From Verrucomicrobiota bacterium (lineage in GTDB: Bacteria > Verrucomicrobiota > Kiritimatiellia > CAJWTS01): a stretch of DNA of 49,433 nt. This document shows, piece after piece, positions 42,290 through 49,433 of this stretch. The stretch lies in assembly GCA_027623315.1 (NCBI GenBank), contig JAQBYD010000025.1, positions 1-49,433 on the forward strand, read 5' to 3'. Every line of letters starts with the position of its first letter. Position 1 is the stretch's first letter. The notes beneath the pieces are model-generated. The model saw only the letters and a program-made list of their open reading frames with translations, had not been told where the DNA came from and made no database searches. The position numbers were made by a program, and so were the translations under genes.

Positions 42290-43054
42290 TCACCCATGTG
42301 GCCGGTACATCGGCGTCATGTATAGCCAGCCGGAATCCCCAATACGTTCGCGCATCCATCGCTTCAAAATGCTCTTCAGGTAGAGCTTCTGCATCACACC
42401 CAGGTTCTGGATGTCGCCGAGATGCCGTGACTCGCACGGTATGGCGACGACGTTGTGACTCGGCGCAAATCTCTCCACGATCCGCCGGCCAACACCCGGC
42501 TCAATGTGATCATGGATTTCCACGACCATGTGGCACTGCATCAGTCCCGGCACCCGTTGCGGATCGAGCAACACGCCCTCGTAACCTTCCACGTCGACAA
42601 GAACGAGTGCCGGCAGTGACTGCAGCGCACGCGCCAGATCTTCGGGCTCACAACGTCCGTCAATGCGGATGCGAGCCTGCAGTTCATTGAGAGCCACGTT
42701 CTTGTGGAGGAGCCGGCGGCCCTGCTCCGTCTCCTCAAAAGCGATTACGGGAATGTCCGCAAACTCTCGCGCCAAGCCGATCGCGTGATATCCCTCCGCG
42801 GCCCCTACATCGACGATCAGTGACAGTGATTGCCGCTCGAGATCCTTCCACACTCGATTTAGTTCCCTTTCGTACGTGCCGAGGATTTTAGCGATGGAGA
42901 CGCTCCCGACGGCGCGCGAGGTATATCGCATCCCGGCATAACGGCCCCCGAGAATACGCCTCTCGGATTCCCATTTTTGGAGCAGACTGTGCGCGTAATG
43001 GTAACGATGAAACGGCGACGGAACGAGAGCCCTCGCGAATTGGAGAATGCCCAT
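42290..43054 (-). CDS. FkbM-like SAM-dependent methyltransferase
   Basis: This is a 254-residue protein with the methyltransferase motif I LIVDVGAAEGYHAIGLA (79-95), VIAFEETEQG (103-112) in the motif II position, and a late VLVDVEGYEGVLLDP segment that corresponds to the FkbM KID.EG.E..VL signature. It is shorter and more divergent than the FkbM gene at 34066. It is the last gene of a three-gene minus-strand unit (GT32, GT8-like, FkbM-like, spaced 27 and 8 bp), so it probably methylates a sugar placed by those transferases. The basic C-terminal tail (LKRWMRERIG) could bind membranes. Confidence 0.75.
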   Translation of the reverse strand: MGILQFARALVPSPFHRYHYAHSLLQKWESERRILGGRYAGMRYTSRAVGSVSIAKILGTYERELNRVWKDLERQSLSLIVDVGAAEGYHAIGLAREFADIPVIAFEETEQGRRLLHKNVALNELQARIRIDGRCEPEDLARALQSLPALVLVDVEGYEGVLLDPQRVPGLMQCHMVVEIHDHIEPGVGRRIVERFAPSHNVVAIPCESRHLGDIQNLGVMQKLYLKSILKRWMRERIGDSGWLYMTPMYRPHG

Positions 43055-43062
43055 CGAACCCC

Positions 43063-43884
43063 TCAGCGTGACGTCTTTGAGCCGGTGAGCTTGATCGCGA
43101 TCGACTGCAGGCGGAACAGAATGCGGGTAAGTCGCCGCGCGGATCCCGACAGGAACGCGAAGGACTTCGGAGCGAAGAAGGGAAGCCCGGGCAGAAATAC
43201 GCGCGCCTCACGACTCGCGTTGAGCCATTGGGCAAGCTGTTCCAGATCACTATGATGACTGTGGACGATCTTGACCTGCATCCCCTCGCCTGCAAATGCC
43301 GGCACGATCGCCCGAAAGTTATACTCGGGGGGAAGTACGCAAAACTGAATGCCTGATTCATACACGGCCTGGCGCAGTGGTGGCTGATCCCCAGGCGGCT
43401 TGTGGTCACGCTGCATCCACTCGCCATACAACTCGCGCCACCGCTCCAGCACGGCGCAGACGCCCGGCGTCTTGCGATACGCGACCACGCCCGAATTCAT
43501 CTCCGGAAAACACGGCGGGCACGTCGTCTCGCCGTAGCGGTCACGACCCGGAGCATGCGCGACGGCCATCTCGAAACGATCAAGCAGCACGAAGAGATCA
43601 CTCAAGTCGGCGCACACGTAGGTATCCGTATCGAGAAAGACGGTCTTTTCAAAAGGAGAATCCAAAAAGACGTCGATCTTCTCCTCGCGCGTCCAGAACT
43701 CCTTGCTCTGACGAATGTCGACATCCGGAGGGCACTCGCGCCGCGCGCGAGCAACGTCGTTGGTGTGCAGCGTGACCGCAATGCCCGGCATCTGCTGACG
43801 GAGGGAACGAACGGACACAATCGCCTGCTGCAGATAACCCTCGCCCTGCGCCAGGTAAAGTACGCCATGTTCGGCAGTTGTCAT
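43063..43884 (-). CDS. GT8-like glycosyltransferase (nucleotide-diphospho-sugar transferase fold)
   Basis: This is a 273-residue GT-A-fold enzyme. YLQQAIVSVRSLRQ (17-30) is the classic start of GT8-type proteins, KTVFLDTDTYVCADLSDLF (80-98) holds the DxD (Asp85/Asp87), and PCFPEMNSGVVAYRK contains the family's NSGV motif. No TM is present, so it acts in the cytoplasm, where it would add a hexose from a UDP- or GDP-sugar. It is the middle gene of a three-gene unit and starts 27 bases after the GT32 gene. Family membership is clear at the motif level. The exact sugar is not predictable. Confidence 0.82.
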   Translation of the reverse strand: MTTAEHGVLYLAQGEGYLQQAIVSVRSLRQQMPGIAVTLHTNDVARARRECPPDVDIRQSKEFWTREEKIDVFLDSPFEKTVFLDTDTYVCADLSDLFVLLDRFEMAVAHAPGRDRYGETTCPPCFPEMNSGVVAYRKTPGVCAVLERWRELYGEWMQRDHKPPGDQPPLRQAVYESGIQFCVLPPEYNFRAIVPAFAGEGMQVKIVHSHHSDLEQLAQWLNASREARVFLPGLPFFAPKSFAFLSGSARRLTRILFRLQSIAIKLTGSKTSR

Positions 43885-43911
43885 TTCAGTAGAAGTGTCT
43901 CACGCCGAGAT

Positions 43912-44706
43912 CTAGACGCCGTGCAGCGCACGCAGATCTTCAATCAGTGAGCCGGGCTCGAAGCGTGCATTTTGATCCAGGCCGTTCTTTCGCCAGAACT
44001 CGTTGAAGAGGTGAAGCGTGTACGTTTGACGGTTCTTCATCAGCTTACGCCCCTTGTACGCGAGTTTGGGATCCGTGAACGTCGGCGTCGCTTCGCCCCA
44101 GAACAATGGAGAGAAGTTGACCGGTGGCTTCACGCAGGCTTCGCACTTTAAATCGCTAACGACCTGCTCCAGCATGCCGCGGTTGGTCAATGTCCACTCC
44201 TGGTTGGTCTCATTGTCGACCTTTCCCAGGAACTCTAGACAGGCTTCCCCGAACGGGGATCCGGTGGGGAACTTCATAATCCCGTTTGTCAGCCCCGCCG
44301 CCTTGTACCCGTCCTCCGGTTCGGAGATCAACACGATCTCCTCGCCGAGATCAAAGGGACGAAGACAGATCATGTCCAGATCGCACCACCATCCGCCCCT
44401 CTTGAGCAGAAGGTGAATCCGGAAATTATCGGCAAACATGGCGTAACTTCCCGTGTGAAACTGGAAGATGGCGTCACGCGGCATGATCTCGGCCGCGTCT
44501 CTGACCACCACTCGATGGGGCACACCTTCGATCGGATCATAGGCGTACAAATGGTACTCGTGCCCATGGTCCAGGAACGACTTGATCGAGAGCTGCTCAT
44601 TCAGCCGAAGTCTCTCCCCGATCCACAATCCCTGGATGACCTCGTTGCCCGGAGTCGGCGCAGTGCATCCCGGTTTCACGATTCCCAATACCTCAAGAAG
44701 TCCCAT
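43912..44706 (-). CDS. GT32-type glycosyltransferase (OCH1-like DXD family)
   Basis: This is a 264-residue protein with the glycosyltransferase DXD pattern of family 32: VIQGLWIGERL (23-33), SIKSFLDHGHEYHLYAYD (40-57), FADNFRIHLLLKRGGWWCDL (91-110) with the catalytic DLD at 109-111, and GEEIVLISEPE after it. Such enzymes add hexoses to capsule, EPS or LPS precursors on the cytoplasmic face. It is the first gene of the GT32/GT8/FkbM-like unit. The 150 bp upstream to the DUF2079 gene include the polypurine patch 44821-44873. Confidence 0.85.
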   Translation of the reverse strand: MGLLEVLGIVKPGCTAPTPGNEVIQGLWIGERLRLNEQLSIKSFLDHGHEYHLYAYDPIEGVPHRVVVRDAAEIMPRDAIFQFHTGSYAMFADNFRIHLLLKRGGWWCDLDMICLRPFDLGEEIVLISEPEDGYKAAGLTNGIMKFPTGSPFGEACLEFLGKVDNETNQEWTLTNRGMLEQVVSDLKCEACVKPPVNFSPLFWGEATPTFTDPKLAYKGRKLMKNRQTYTLHLFNEFWRKNGLDQNARFEPGSLIEDLRALHGV

Positions 44707-44820
44707 CGCGCCTCACCCGGTCGAGTAATCGTCCTGTCCAGTAGTCTGCATCGTGCGGGTGCCTATGGCGTCTGCGGATCATCTCCCGCTGGTGACAACC
44801 GTTTTAGATCATGAGCCATT

Positions 44821-44873
44821 TCACTCCTCACTCCTGACCCCTTCATCCCTCATCCTTCATCCCTCATCCTTCT
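44821..44873 (-). repeat. Short polypurine minisatellite patch
   Basis: This is a pyrimidine-rich plus-strand patch with CCTTCATCCCTCAT at 44840-44853 and 44854-44867 (14-bp step) and degenerate flanks. The minus-strand form (GGATGAGGGATGAAGG) is of the same class as the arrays around the four-helix-bundle gene. It covers the 3' end of the DUF2079 gene, whose last residues and stop codon are repeat-derived. Confidence 0.7.
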
Positions 44874-46404
44874 GAACATACACCCAGTAGTGCTCCGAAT
44901 CGATCATCAACTCCATATGCGACTGGAGTCGCTCCGGGACTCGCGTAAACCAGTCGTGCCCTTTTGGGATCAGTATGCAAGTCGCGCTTGCCGCCAGAAC
45001 GGCCCGGATCTCCGGATCGGTTTTGTTCCACCAGGCCAACCGGACGTGAGAGTAGCGGTCGACGAAGAGGGCCTCCGTATAATCCGGAATGATGACGAAG
45101 TCGTACTGCCCGGTTGTCACGGCGGCGTCCAGGCGCGCGCAATTGGCCCGCAATTCATCGCGGTGTTCAGCCGGCCCGCGGCCGGTGCCTTCACTTGCGC
45201 GCTTGACCAGGCGCCAGGGCGTGTTGAGATCGGGATGAAACGTGAGCGCGAAGGATATCAGCAGCGCCGCCAGCAGGGCGCTGTGCTGAAATCTCCGATC
45301 GGCCTGCGCGATGCGCGCTGAACTCCATGCGATAATCAACGTGACGAACGCCACCGGCGCTACGACGGTGTCGCTCCAGGTGGCATACTGGAACCACCAG
45401 TGTCCACCATAAATCAACAGATTCCCGAACGAGCGCCCGGGTAAGAACGCGATGATCGCCAGGGACGTAAAGACCACCGCCTTGCGCGCTGGACGGCGCG
45501 CGGCAATCAGGACCAGCAACGGCACGAGCGGGGCAATCCAGACGATCAACTCCTGGAACATGAATTCCCACGAAGCAGGCTCCAGCAATCGCTCAATACG
45601 AAAGACATCCCGCACCGCGTAATTCAGACCGTTCATCGACCGGGCTTCAACGAGGATGACGACGGCGGCGACGGTTGAGACCACATAGACCGCCACCCAC
45701 TCGAGCAGCCGGCGGCGGGACAGAAGGTCGCGATGCCCGAGGACCCAGCCCAACCCGGCGAGGGCCCACACCAGCATCACGGGAAGGGTGACGATGTACT
45801 CCTCCTTCGTCAGAACGATCAGGGCAATGCACGCCGAAGCGCGATGCGTCCGCCCGTCGGCAAGCGCGTGCACGAGCAGCAATAACAGCGGAGCAAGCAA
45901 GTAATCCGGCTGAAAGAGCTGGCGACCGAACAAGAGGCCGAAAACCGTTGGGTACAGCAGGTAGAGGACTCCCATGACCAACGGAAGCAGCCGATTCTGA
46001 TCGCCCGGCACGACCAGCCTGATCGCCAGGCGGTGCACAAGCACGGCGGAGACAAGGTGGCTCAGGATGGTCAGGACAAGCAATACAACCGGACTCTGAA
46101 AGACCGCCACGAGGGGCGCAACGGCCAATAGCGTTACATAGGAATGGTTTCCCAGGAGGTGCTCGAAAGTGGGCCCCTCGTAGAGTCCATTTCCGGCCAA
46201 CAGGTTGCGCAGCGCCGAATAATAGTGGACTCCGTCGCCCTGGAATCCGAGCATTGTATACTCGCGAACGCCGAGGGCAATCAGCGCGGCCCCGGTCAGC
46301 GCATAAAAGACCGCGCCGGCGGCGCGCGATACCCAAGCGCGGTCGAGGCGACGCTCGGCGACGACCCCGATGATATATGCAAATGCTAGAACCAGGTACT
46401 TCAC
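44857..46404 (-). CDS. DUF2079-family polytopic membrane protein (GT-C-like)
   Basis: This is a 515-residue protein with about 11 TM helices. The first extracytoplasmic loop contains FQGDGVHYYSALRNLLAGNG (54-73) and HLLGNHSYVTLLAVAPL (82-98), which is the DUF2079 signature (D....DQALWN...G.G.... LG.H.s..L....PL). DUF2079 proteins are GT-C-fold and presumed lipid-linked sugar transferases, function unproven. A C-terminal extracytoplasmic region of about 120 residues follows. The 3' end lies inside a polypurine repeat, so the final QKDEG residues are probably acquired. It is divergent from the heptosyltransferase gene. Confidence 0.8.
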   Translation of the reverse strand: MKYLVLAFAYIIGVVAERRLDRAWVSRAAGAVFYALTGAALIALGVREYTMLGFQGDGVHYYSALRNLLAGNGLYEGPTFEHLLGNHSYVTLLAVAPLVAVFQSPVVLLVLTILSHLVSAVLVHRLAIRLVVPGDQNRLLPLVMGVLYLLYPTVFGLLFGRQLFQPDYLLAPLLLLLVHALADGRTHRASACIALIVLTKEEYIVTLPVMLVWALAGLGWVLGHRDLLSRRRLLEWVAVYVVSTVAAVVILVEARSMNGLNYAVRDVFRIERLLEPASWEFMFQELIVWIAPLVPLLVLIAARRPARKAVVFTSLAIIAFLPGRSFGNLLIYGGHWWFQYATWSDTVVAPVAFVTLIIAWSSARIAQADRRFQHSALLAALLISFALTFHPDLNTPWRLVKRASEGTGRGPAEHRDELRANCARLDAAVTTGQYDFVIIPDYTEALFVDRYSHVRLAWWNKTDPEIRAVLAASATCILIPKGHDWFTRVPERLQSHMELMIDSEHYWVYVQKDEG

Positions 46405-46587
46405 AGACGTTCGATCCTTCGATCAACCCGTACATTCGCCCAAAGGAACAGAAGTCGCAAGACTTCCGGCCGATGCATGGCGAATCACCCCCTCCGTCTT
46501 TTGACGCTGAGCCGCTTACCGCTTGTCCACGCCGTAGCGAAACGGTATCGTTCCATTCCAACGGCCAGGGCTTTCACTCTTCTCTCT

Positions 46588-46620
46588 CCTCCCGGGAGGG
46601 GGCCGGGGCGCGGGCCGGCA
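46588..46620. repeat. GC-rich intergenic hairpin (REP-like)
   Basis: A perfect 12-bp palindrome, CCTCCCGGGAGG (46588-46599), is followed by GGCCGGGGCGCGGGCCGGC (46602-46620), which can form a second stem. It lies in the 238-bp gap between the divergent DUF2079 and heptosyltransferase genes, 23 bases before the latter's ATG. The form resembles dispersed REP-type hairpins of GC-rich bacteria. One copy is seen. Confidence 0.55.
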
Positions 46621-46642
46621 AAGAGAAATTCAGGATCTCGCG

Positions 46643-47857
46643 ATGACTCCAAAAAAGATTCTTCTTATGGACCGCACACTGGGCCGCCTGGCGTGCACGA
46701 TCCTTTCTCTCTGGAACCGGGTAAGCCGCTGCATTATGCCCGTGCGCTACGAGCGACCGAAGCGGATCCTCTTCGTCAAACTCATCGAAATGGGATCCTC
46801 GGTACTGGCCTGCCCGGCTTTCGAAGAGGCCGTCGCGCGTGTTGGCCGCGAGAACATCTTCATCATCCTCTTCGCCCCCAACCGGCCGATCATCGATCTT
46901 CTGCCGTTTTTCCCACCGGAAAATGTACTGGCGATCGACGATAGCAGCCTGGTCACCTTTATTCCGGGCCTGTTGCGTACGCTGCGCCGCGTTCGCCTCG
47001 AAAATATTGACACGGCGATCGACATGGAGGGACTGACACGCTCGTCGGCCGTGATCACCTACCTGACCGGAGCCCGAAACCGCGTGGGATACTACAACTT
47101 CCACTCGGAAGGTCCCTATCGTGGCCGGCTGTTTACGCACGAACTGAGCTACAATTTCCAGCACCACGTCAGCGCGATGTTCCTCGCCCTCGTGCAGTCC
47201 TCTTTTTGCGAACCGGGCGATGTCCCCCTTTTGAAGGAGCCGATCGAACAGCGCCCACTACCGACGTTTGAGTCGAGCGATGAAGACACGCGCAAAGTCC
47301 GGGAGATGCTCGATGGCCTGACGGGCGGCCGGCGGTCAGGACCGCTGGTTCTCCTCAACCCCAATTGCAGTGATCTGATGCCGTTAAGGCGCTGGCCGGA
47401 GGAGAAGATGATCGAGCTCGGGCAGCGTATCCTCAGCGAGATATCCGGTTCCACGGTGGCCATCACGGGTGCGCGCTCGGAACAGCCCGCTGCCGAGCTT
47501 ATCGCGCGGCAGATTTCGGCGGACGGCCGCACGATCTGCGTCGCGGGGCATACCTCCCTGCGGGAGCTTCTTGCGCTCTACCATGTAGCGGACGTACTTA
47601 TCTCAAACGATAGTGGGCCATGCCACTTCGCGTCACTTACACCCATCCCGGTAATTTCTCTCTTCGGGCCCGAAACGCCCCAACTCTATGGACCGCTCGG
47701 TGAAGGCAAGACATCGCTTAGCGCCAACCTGGCATGTAGCCCCTGTGTCAACATGCTTAACCATCGATTCTCCCCCTGCACCGATAACCAGTGCATGAAG
47801 CGGATCCCGGTAGACCAGGTGTTCGATGCCCTGACCGACGCCCTGTCACGCCGCTAG
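46643..47857 (+). CDS. GT9-family heptosyltransferase-like glycosyltransferase
   Basis: This is a 404-residue GT-B enzyme of family 9 (ADP-heptose:LPS heptosyltransferase type). It has an N-terminal Rossmann domain (RILFVKLIEMGSSVLACPAF 41-60, IDTAIDMEGLTRSSA), then the donor domain with LVLLNPNCSD, ISNDSGPCHFASLTPIPVIS (320-339) and FGPETPQLYGPLG, and a Cys-rich C-terminal part (CSPC ... PC ... CM) also seen in many GT9 proteins. It would act in the cytoplasm on LPS core or another envelope glycan. The last codons run into the IS terminal repeat and the TAG stop is IS-derived, but the family fold appears complete. The 30-residue N-terminal extension before the first strand is longer than usual. 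Confidence 0.88.
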   Translation: MTPKKILLMDRTLGRLACTILSLWNRVSRCIMPVRYERPKRILFVKLIEMGSSVLACPAFEEAVARVGRENIFIILFAPNRPIIDLLPFFPPENVLAIDDSSLVTFIPGLLRTLRRVRLENIDTAIDMEGLTRSSAVITYLTGARNRVGYYNFHSEGPYRGRLFTHELSYNFQHHVSAMFLALVQSSFCEPGDVPLLKEPIEQRPLPTFESSDEDTRKVREMLDGLTGGRRSGPLVLLNPNCSDLMPLRRWPEEKMIELGQRILSEISGSTVAITGARSEQPAAELIARQISADGRTICVAGHTSLRELLALYHVADVLISNDSGPCHFASLTPIPVISLFGPETPQLYGPLGEGKTSLSANLACSPCVNMLNHRFSPCTDNQCMKRIPVDQVFDALTDALSRR

Positions 47858-47878
47858 CCCGGCTTTCGCTGTTCGCGG
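47852..47878. repeat. IS terminal inverted repeat (left end of the right-hand element)
   Basis: These 27 bases begin CGCTAGCCCG and end GTTCGCGG. They are the inverted counterpart of 8089-8115, with 26 of 27 positions equal. The repeat lies 40 bases from the transposase stop codon and contains the TAG (47855-47857) that ends the heptosyltransferase gene. Confidence 0.85.
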
Positions 47879-47918
47879 GTTCGAGGGCGAAGAACATTAG
47901 TAAACTCGTCTTTTGAGA

Positions 47919-49433
47919 TCATAGGTCTTCACCACACGCGCTATCGGATTGGTCGCGCGTGATCTCCGGAGGCGGCTGGGGCGGCAGGGGAAGATGTAGC
48001 TGAGCCAGGAGCAGTTGCTGAGCTTTGTCGGGCTGAGTATAGCGCGCCATCTTCAACCACCGGCCGTCCACGGTGGGGATCTTGACGTCGATCATCTGCA
48101 TCGCCTTAAGCTGCTCAAGCACGCTTCGAGGAGTGAGTCCGGCGGCATGTTGCTTGCATCGTTGTTTGAGCGTCACATGCAGGCAGTAGGAAAGGAAGGC
48201 GATGAAGATGTGTGCTTCGATGCGCGATTCGAGTTGATGATGGACCGGTCGGATCGCCAGGTCGCCCTTGAGGTTTCGGAAGGCCTCTTCAACTTCAGTA
48301 AGTTGGATGTAGTATTCCCAGAGCTTAGCCGGGTTGTCCGCAGGCAAGTTGCTGCGCAGCAGATAGCGACCTTCACGGCGATAGGCTCGTCGATACTGCG
48401 TGCGGTTGATCTGCCAATGAAAGGTTTGCGCGTTAATCGGTTGGCCCGGCTCGGGCAGCGTAATCTCCATGAGCTTAAAGGCCCGGCCGGCGGCCGTTTT
48501 GGCCGCTCCCAGTTTCATGAGTAAGGCATCGCGCGTGATTCGCTTCTGATCGCGCAAGGCATGTAGCCGCTTGACCAGATTCTTGAGTCGACGCAGGCGC
48601 ATCGAACGCTCCTTCTTGATGCGCTTGTGGCTTTGGGCATAGACATAGACCTCATCGCCATCCTGTAGGAGTTTGACGGCGACGTCATCGCGGACCTTTT
48701 CCCATGGCTGTGTGGCCAGGTCCTGTTCGTAGCGACTCAGGCGCCCCTTGGGCGTTCCAACCAGATAGCCTACCGGTGTTGTGGCTGCCCGCATTTCCGC
48801 CAGCACCGCTTCGGTCGGGATCCCTCTGTCCATGACCCAGACACGTTCGGCCTTTCCATGCAGCCTCTCAATTTTCTCAAGGAATCCGCGAAGCGTACTG
48901 TTGTCGGCCGTGTTGCCAGCCATGACTTCGTAACCCAGCGGAAAGCCCTCGGGCGTAACCACCAGTGCAATCACCACTTGCACGCAGTCCGAACGCTTAT
49001 CCCGGCTGTATCCGAACTGGCGCTTATCATCAAAGGGCGGATCGCTCTCGAAATACGTACTGGTTAGGTCATAGAGCAGGATCTCGCAGCGAGCATCAAA
49101 CAGCGTTTCCCAACGCCCCTTGAGATGCTTGAAGAGATCTTCCTTATGCTCCAGGAGCCGGTCATGGCATCGATACAGCGTGTCTTTTTGCGCGATCTTG
49201 AAGTCTTCGCCCAGCAGATCCGCCATGGCGCTGTGCTCGAACCAATAGCGATGTAACCGCCATTCGCTGCCGGGATCAATCAATCGATAGCACACCAGTG
49301 TCTGCAGCACATGAAGCCACTCGGTGCCCTTCCGGCTGGCCGGCAACCGACGCTGCCAAAACTCACCCAACTCCAACTGATCCCACAGCTCGCAGGCCAG
49401 CCAGCACGCGCCCCATTGCCGTGGCCTCTCCAA
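47919..49433 (-). CDS. IS1634-family DDE transposase (N-terminus outside the window)
   Basis: The 504 visible residues are the catalytic part of an IS4-superfamily/IS1634-type transposase, probably functional. Counting from the window edge, the first catalytic Asp is at 122 in LLYDLTSTYFES, the second at 202 in VWVMDRGIPTEA, and the Glu near 380-383 in YYIQLTEVEEAFRNLKG, followed by the C-terminal RPVHHQLESRIEAHIFIAFL block that closes this family. The frame is open without stops. The missing start should resemble residues 1-91 of the remnant at 7957, giving a protein of about 590-600 residues. The leftmost visible Met is not necessarily a start: in the remnant the same position is Leu, and the frame continues past the edge. 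Confidence 0.9.
   Translation of the reverse strand: MERPRQWGACWLACELWDQLELGEFWQRRLPASRKGTEWLHVLQTLVCYRLIDPGSEWRLHRYWFEHSAMADLLGEDFKIAQKDTLYRCHDRLLEHKEDLFKHLKGRWETLFDARCEILLYDLTSTYFESDPPFDDKRQFGYSRDKRSDCVQVVIALVVTPEGFPLGYEVMAGNTADNSTLRGFLEKIERLHGKAERVWVMDRGIPTEAVLAEMRAATTPVGYLVGTPKGRLSRYEQDLATQPWEKVRDDVAVKLLQDGDEVYVYAQSHKRIKKERSMRLRRLKNLVKRLHALRDQKRITRDALLMKLGAAKTAAGRAFKLMEITLPEPGQPINAQTFHWQINRTQYRRAYRREGRYLLRSNLPADNPAKLWEYYIQLTEVEEAFRNLKGDLAIRPVHHQLESRIEAHIFIAFLSYCLHVTLKQRCKQHAAGLTPRSVLEQLKAMQMIDVKIPTVDGRWLKMARYTQPDKAQQLLLAQLHLPLPPQPPPEITRDQSDSACGEDL

Larger units (their letters stand above)
47852..49433 (-). mobile_element. IS1634-type insertion sequence, 5' part beyond window
   Basis: The element starts with the terminal repeat at 47852 and runs off the right end inside its transposase gene. 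The part shared with the remnant at 7499-7687 shows about six mismatches in 189 bp. The element is therefore present at least twice in the genome, with slightly different copies. Short direct strings near the two ends (TGTGGTGAAGACCTA and GATCTCAAAAG, at 8002-8034 and 47909-47937 on the minus strand) may be additional binding sites for the transposase. Confidence 0.85.

Noticed and set aside
1..49433. Search for tRNA, rRNA, riboswitch or origin-like sequences
   Set aside because: Nothing convincing was seen by eye. A covariance-model search would be needed to exclude small RNAs.

Overview
The window is GC-rich by eye and carries no rRNA or tRNA gene that I could recognise, so the organism cannot be named from it. 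It is a Gram-negative-type bacterium with an outer membrane: there is a Wza-type export lipoprotein, a porin-like beta-barrel, a Wzz/BY-kinase and a heptosyltransferase. The exosortase, the stand-alone four-helix-bundle gene beside polypurine minisatellites, the IS1634-type transposase and the very large set of membrane glycosyltransferases would fit a metagenomic lineage of the PVC, Hydrogenedentes or Sumerlaeota type. That placement is inference only.

Layout. (1) 0-7.2 kb is a housekeeping-like region: an exported hypothetical, a CbiX/SirB-like chelatase, a zinc-ribbon membrane peptide, a MenH-like hydrolase, a lactonase-type 6-phosphogluconolactonase, a REC-PP2C (RsbU-type) phosphatase, a PhyH-type dioxygenase and, divergent from it, an unrecognised membrane protein. 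(2) 7.2-12.5 kb is a scarred accessory region. It holds the 5' end of an IS1634-type element, a GT2 gene whose stop codon lies in the IS terminal repeat, the C-terminal half of a flippase, an orphan reading-frame tail, an MNT nucleotidyltransferase fused to the tail of a HEPN toxin, a second MNT stub, a GbsR/MarR regulator, and a four-helix-bundle (S23/IVP-type) gene between two oppositely oriented polypurine minisatellites. (3) 12.5-26.9 kb is one long minus-strand exopolysaccharide (EPS) locus. In transcription order it encodes a beta-barrel, an exosortase fused to about 1000 residues of TPR-like repeats, a Wza-like lipoprotein, a Wzz/BY-kinase, a polyprenyl glycosylphosphotransferase, a Wzy/ligase, an acyltransferase and an EpsI-like protein. 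(4) 27.1-47.9 kb, starting divergently from the EPS locus, holds an MBOAT/SGNH O-acylation pair, five GT-C-type membrane glycosyltransferases, a DUF2079 protein, two FkbM-type methyltransferases, a methyltransferase-GT2 fusion plus its methyltransferase paralogue, GT8-, GT32- and GT9-type transferases, and a conserved membrane protein of unknown role. (5) 47.9 kb to the end is the 3' part of a second IS1634-type copy that runs off the window.

Together, regions 3 and 4 look like a complete envelope-polysaccharide programme. The phosphotransferase starts a repeat unit on undecaprenyl phosphate. Soluble and GT-C transferases extend it. The MBOAT/SGNH pair, the acyltransferase and the methyltransferases decorate it. 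Wzy, Wzz/BY-kinase, Wza and the beta-barrel polymerise and export it. The exosortase would process tagged surface proteins. The only flippase seen is a truncated relic in region 2, so a working one must lie elsewhere.

The least ordinary signals are the exosortase-TPR fusion, the four-helix-bundle gene set in inverted minisatellites (with a third patch of the same type at 44.8 kb), the MNT-HEPN scar gene, a two-copy 20-bp-arm inverted-repeat element in intergenic gaps, and two IS ends that supply the stop codons of neighbouring glycosyltransferase genes.
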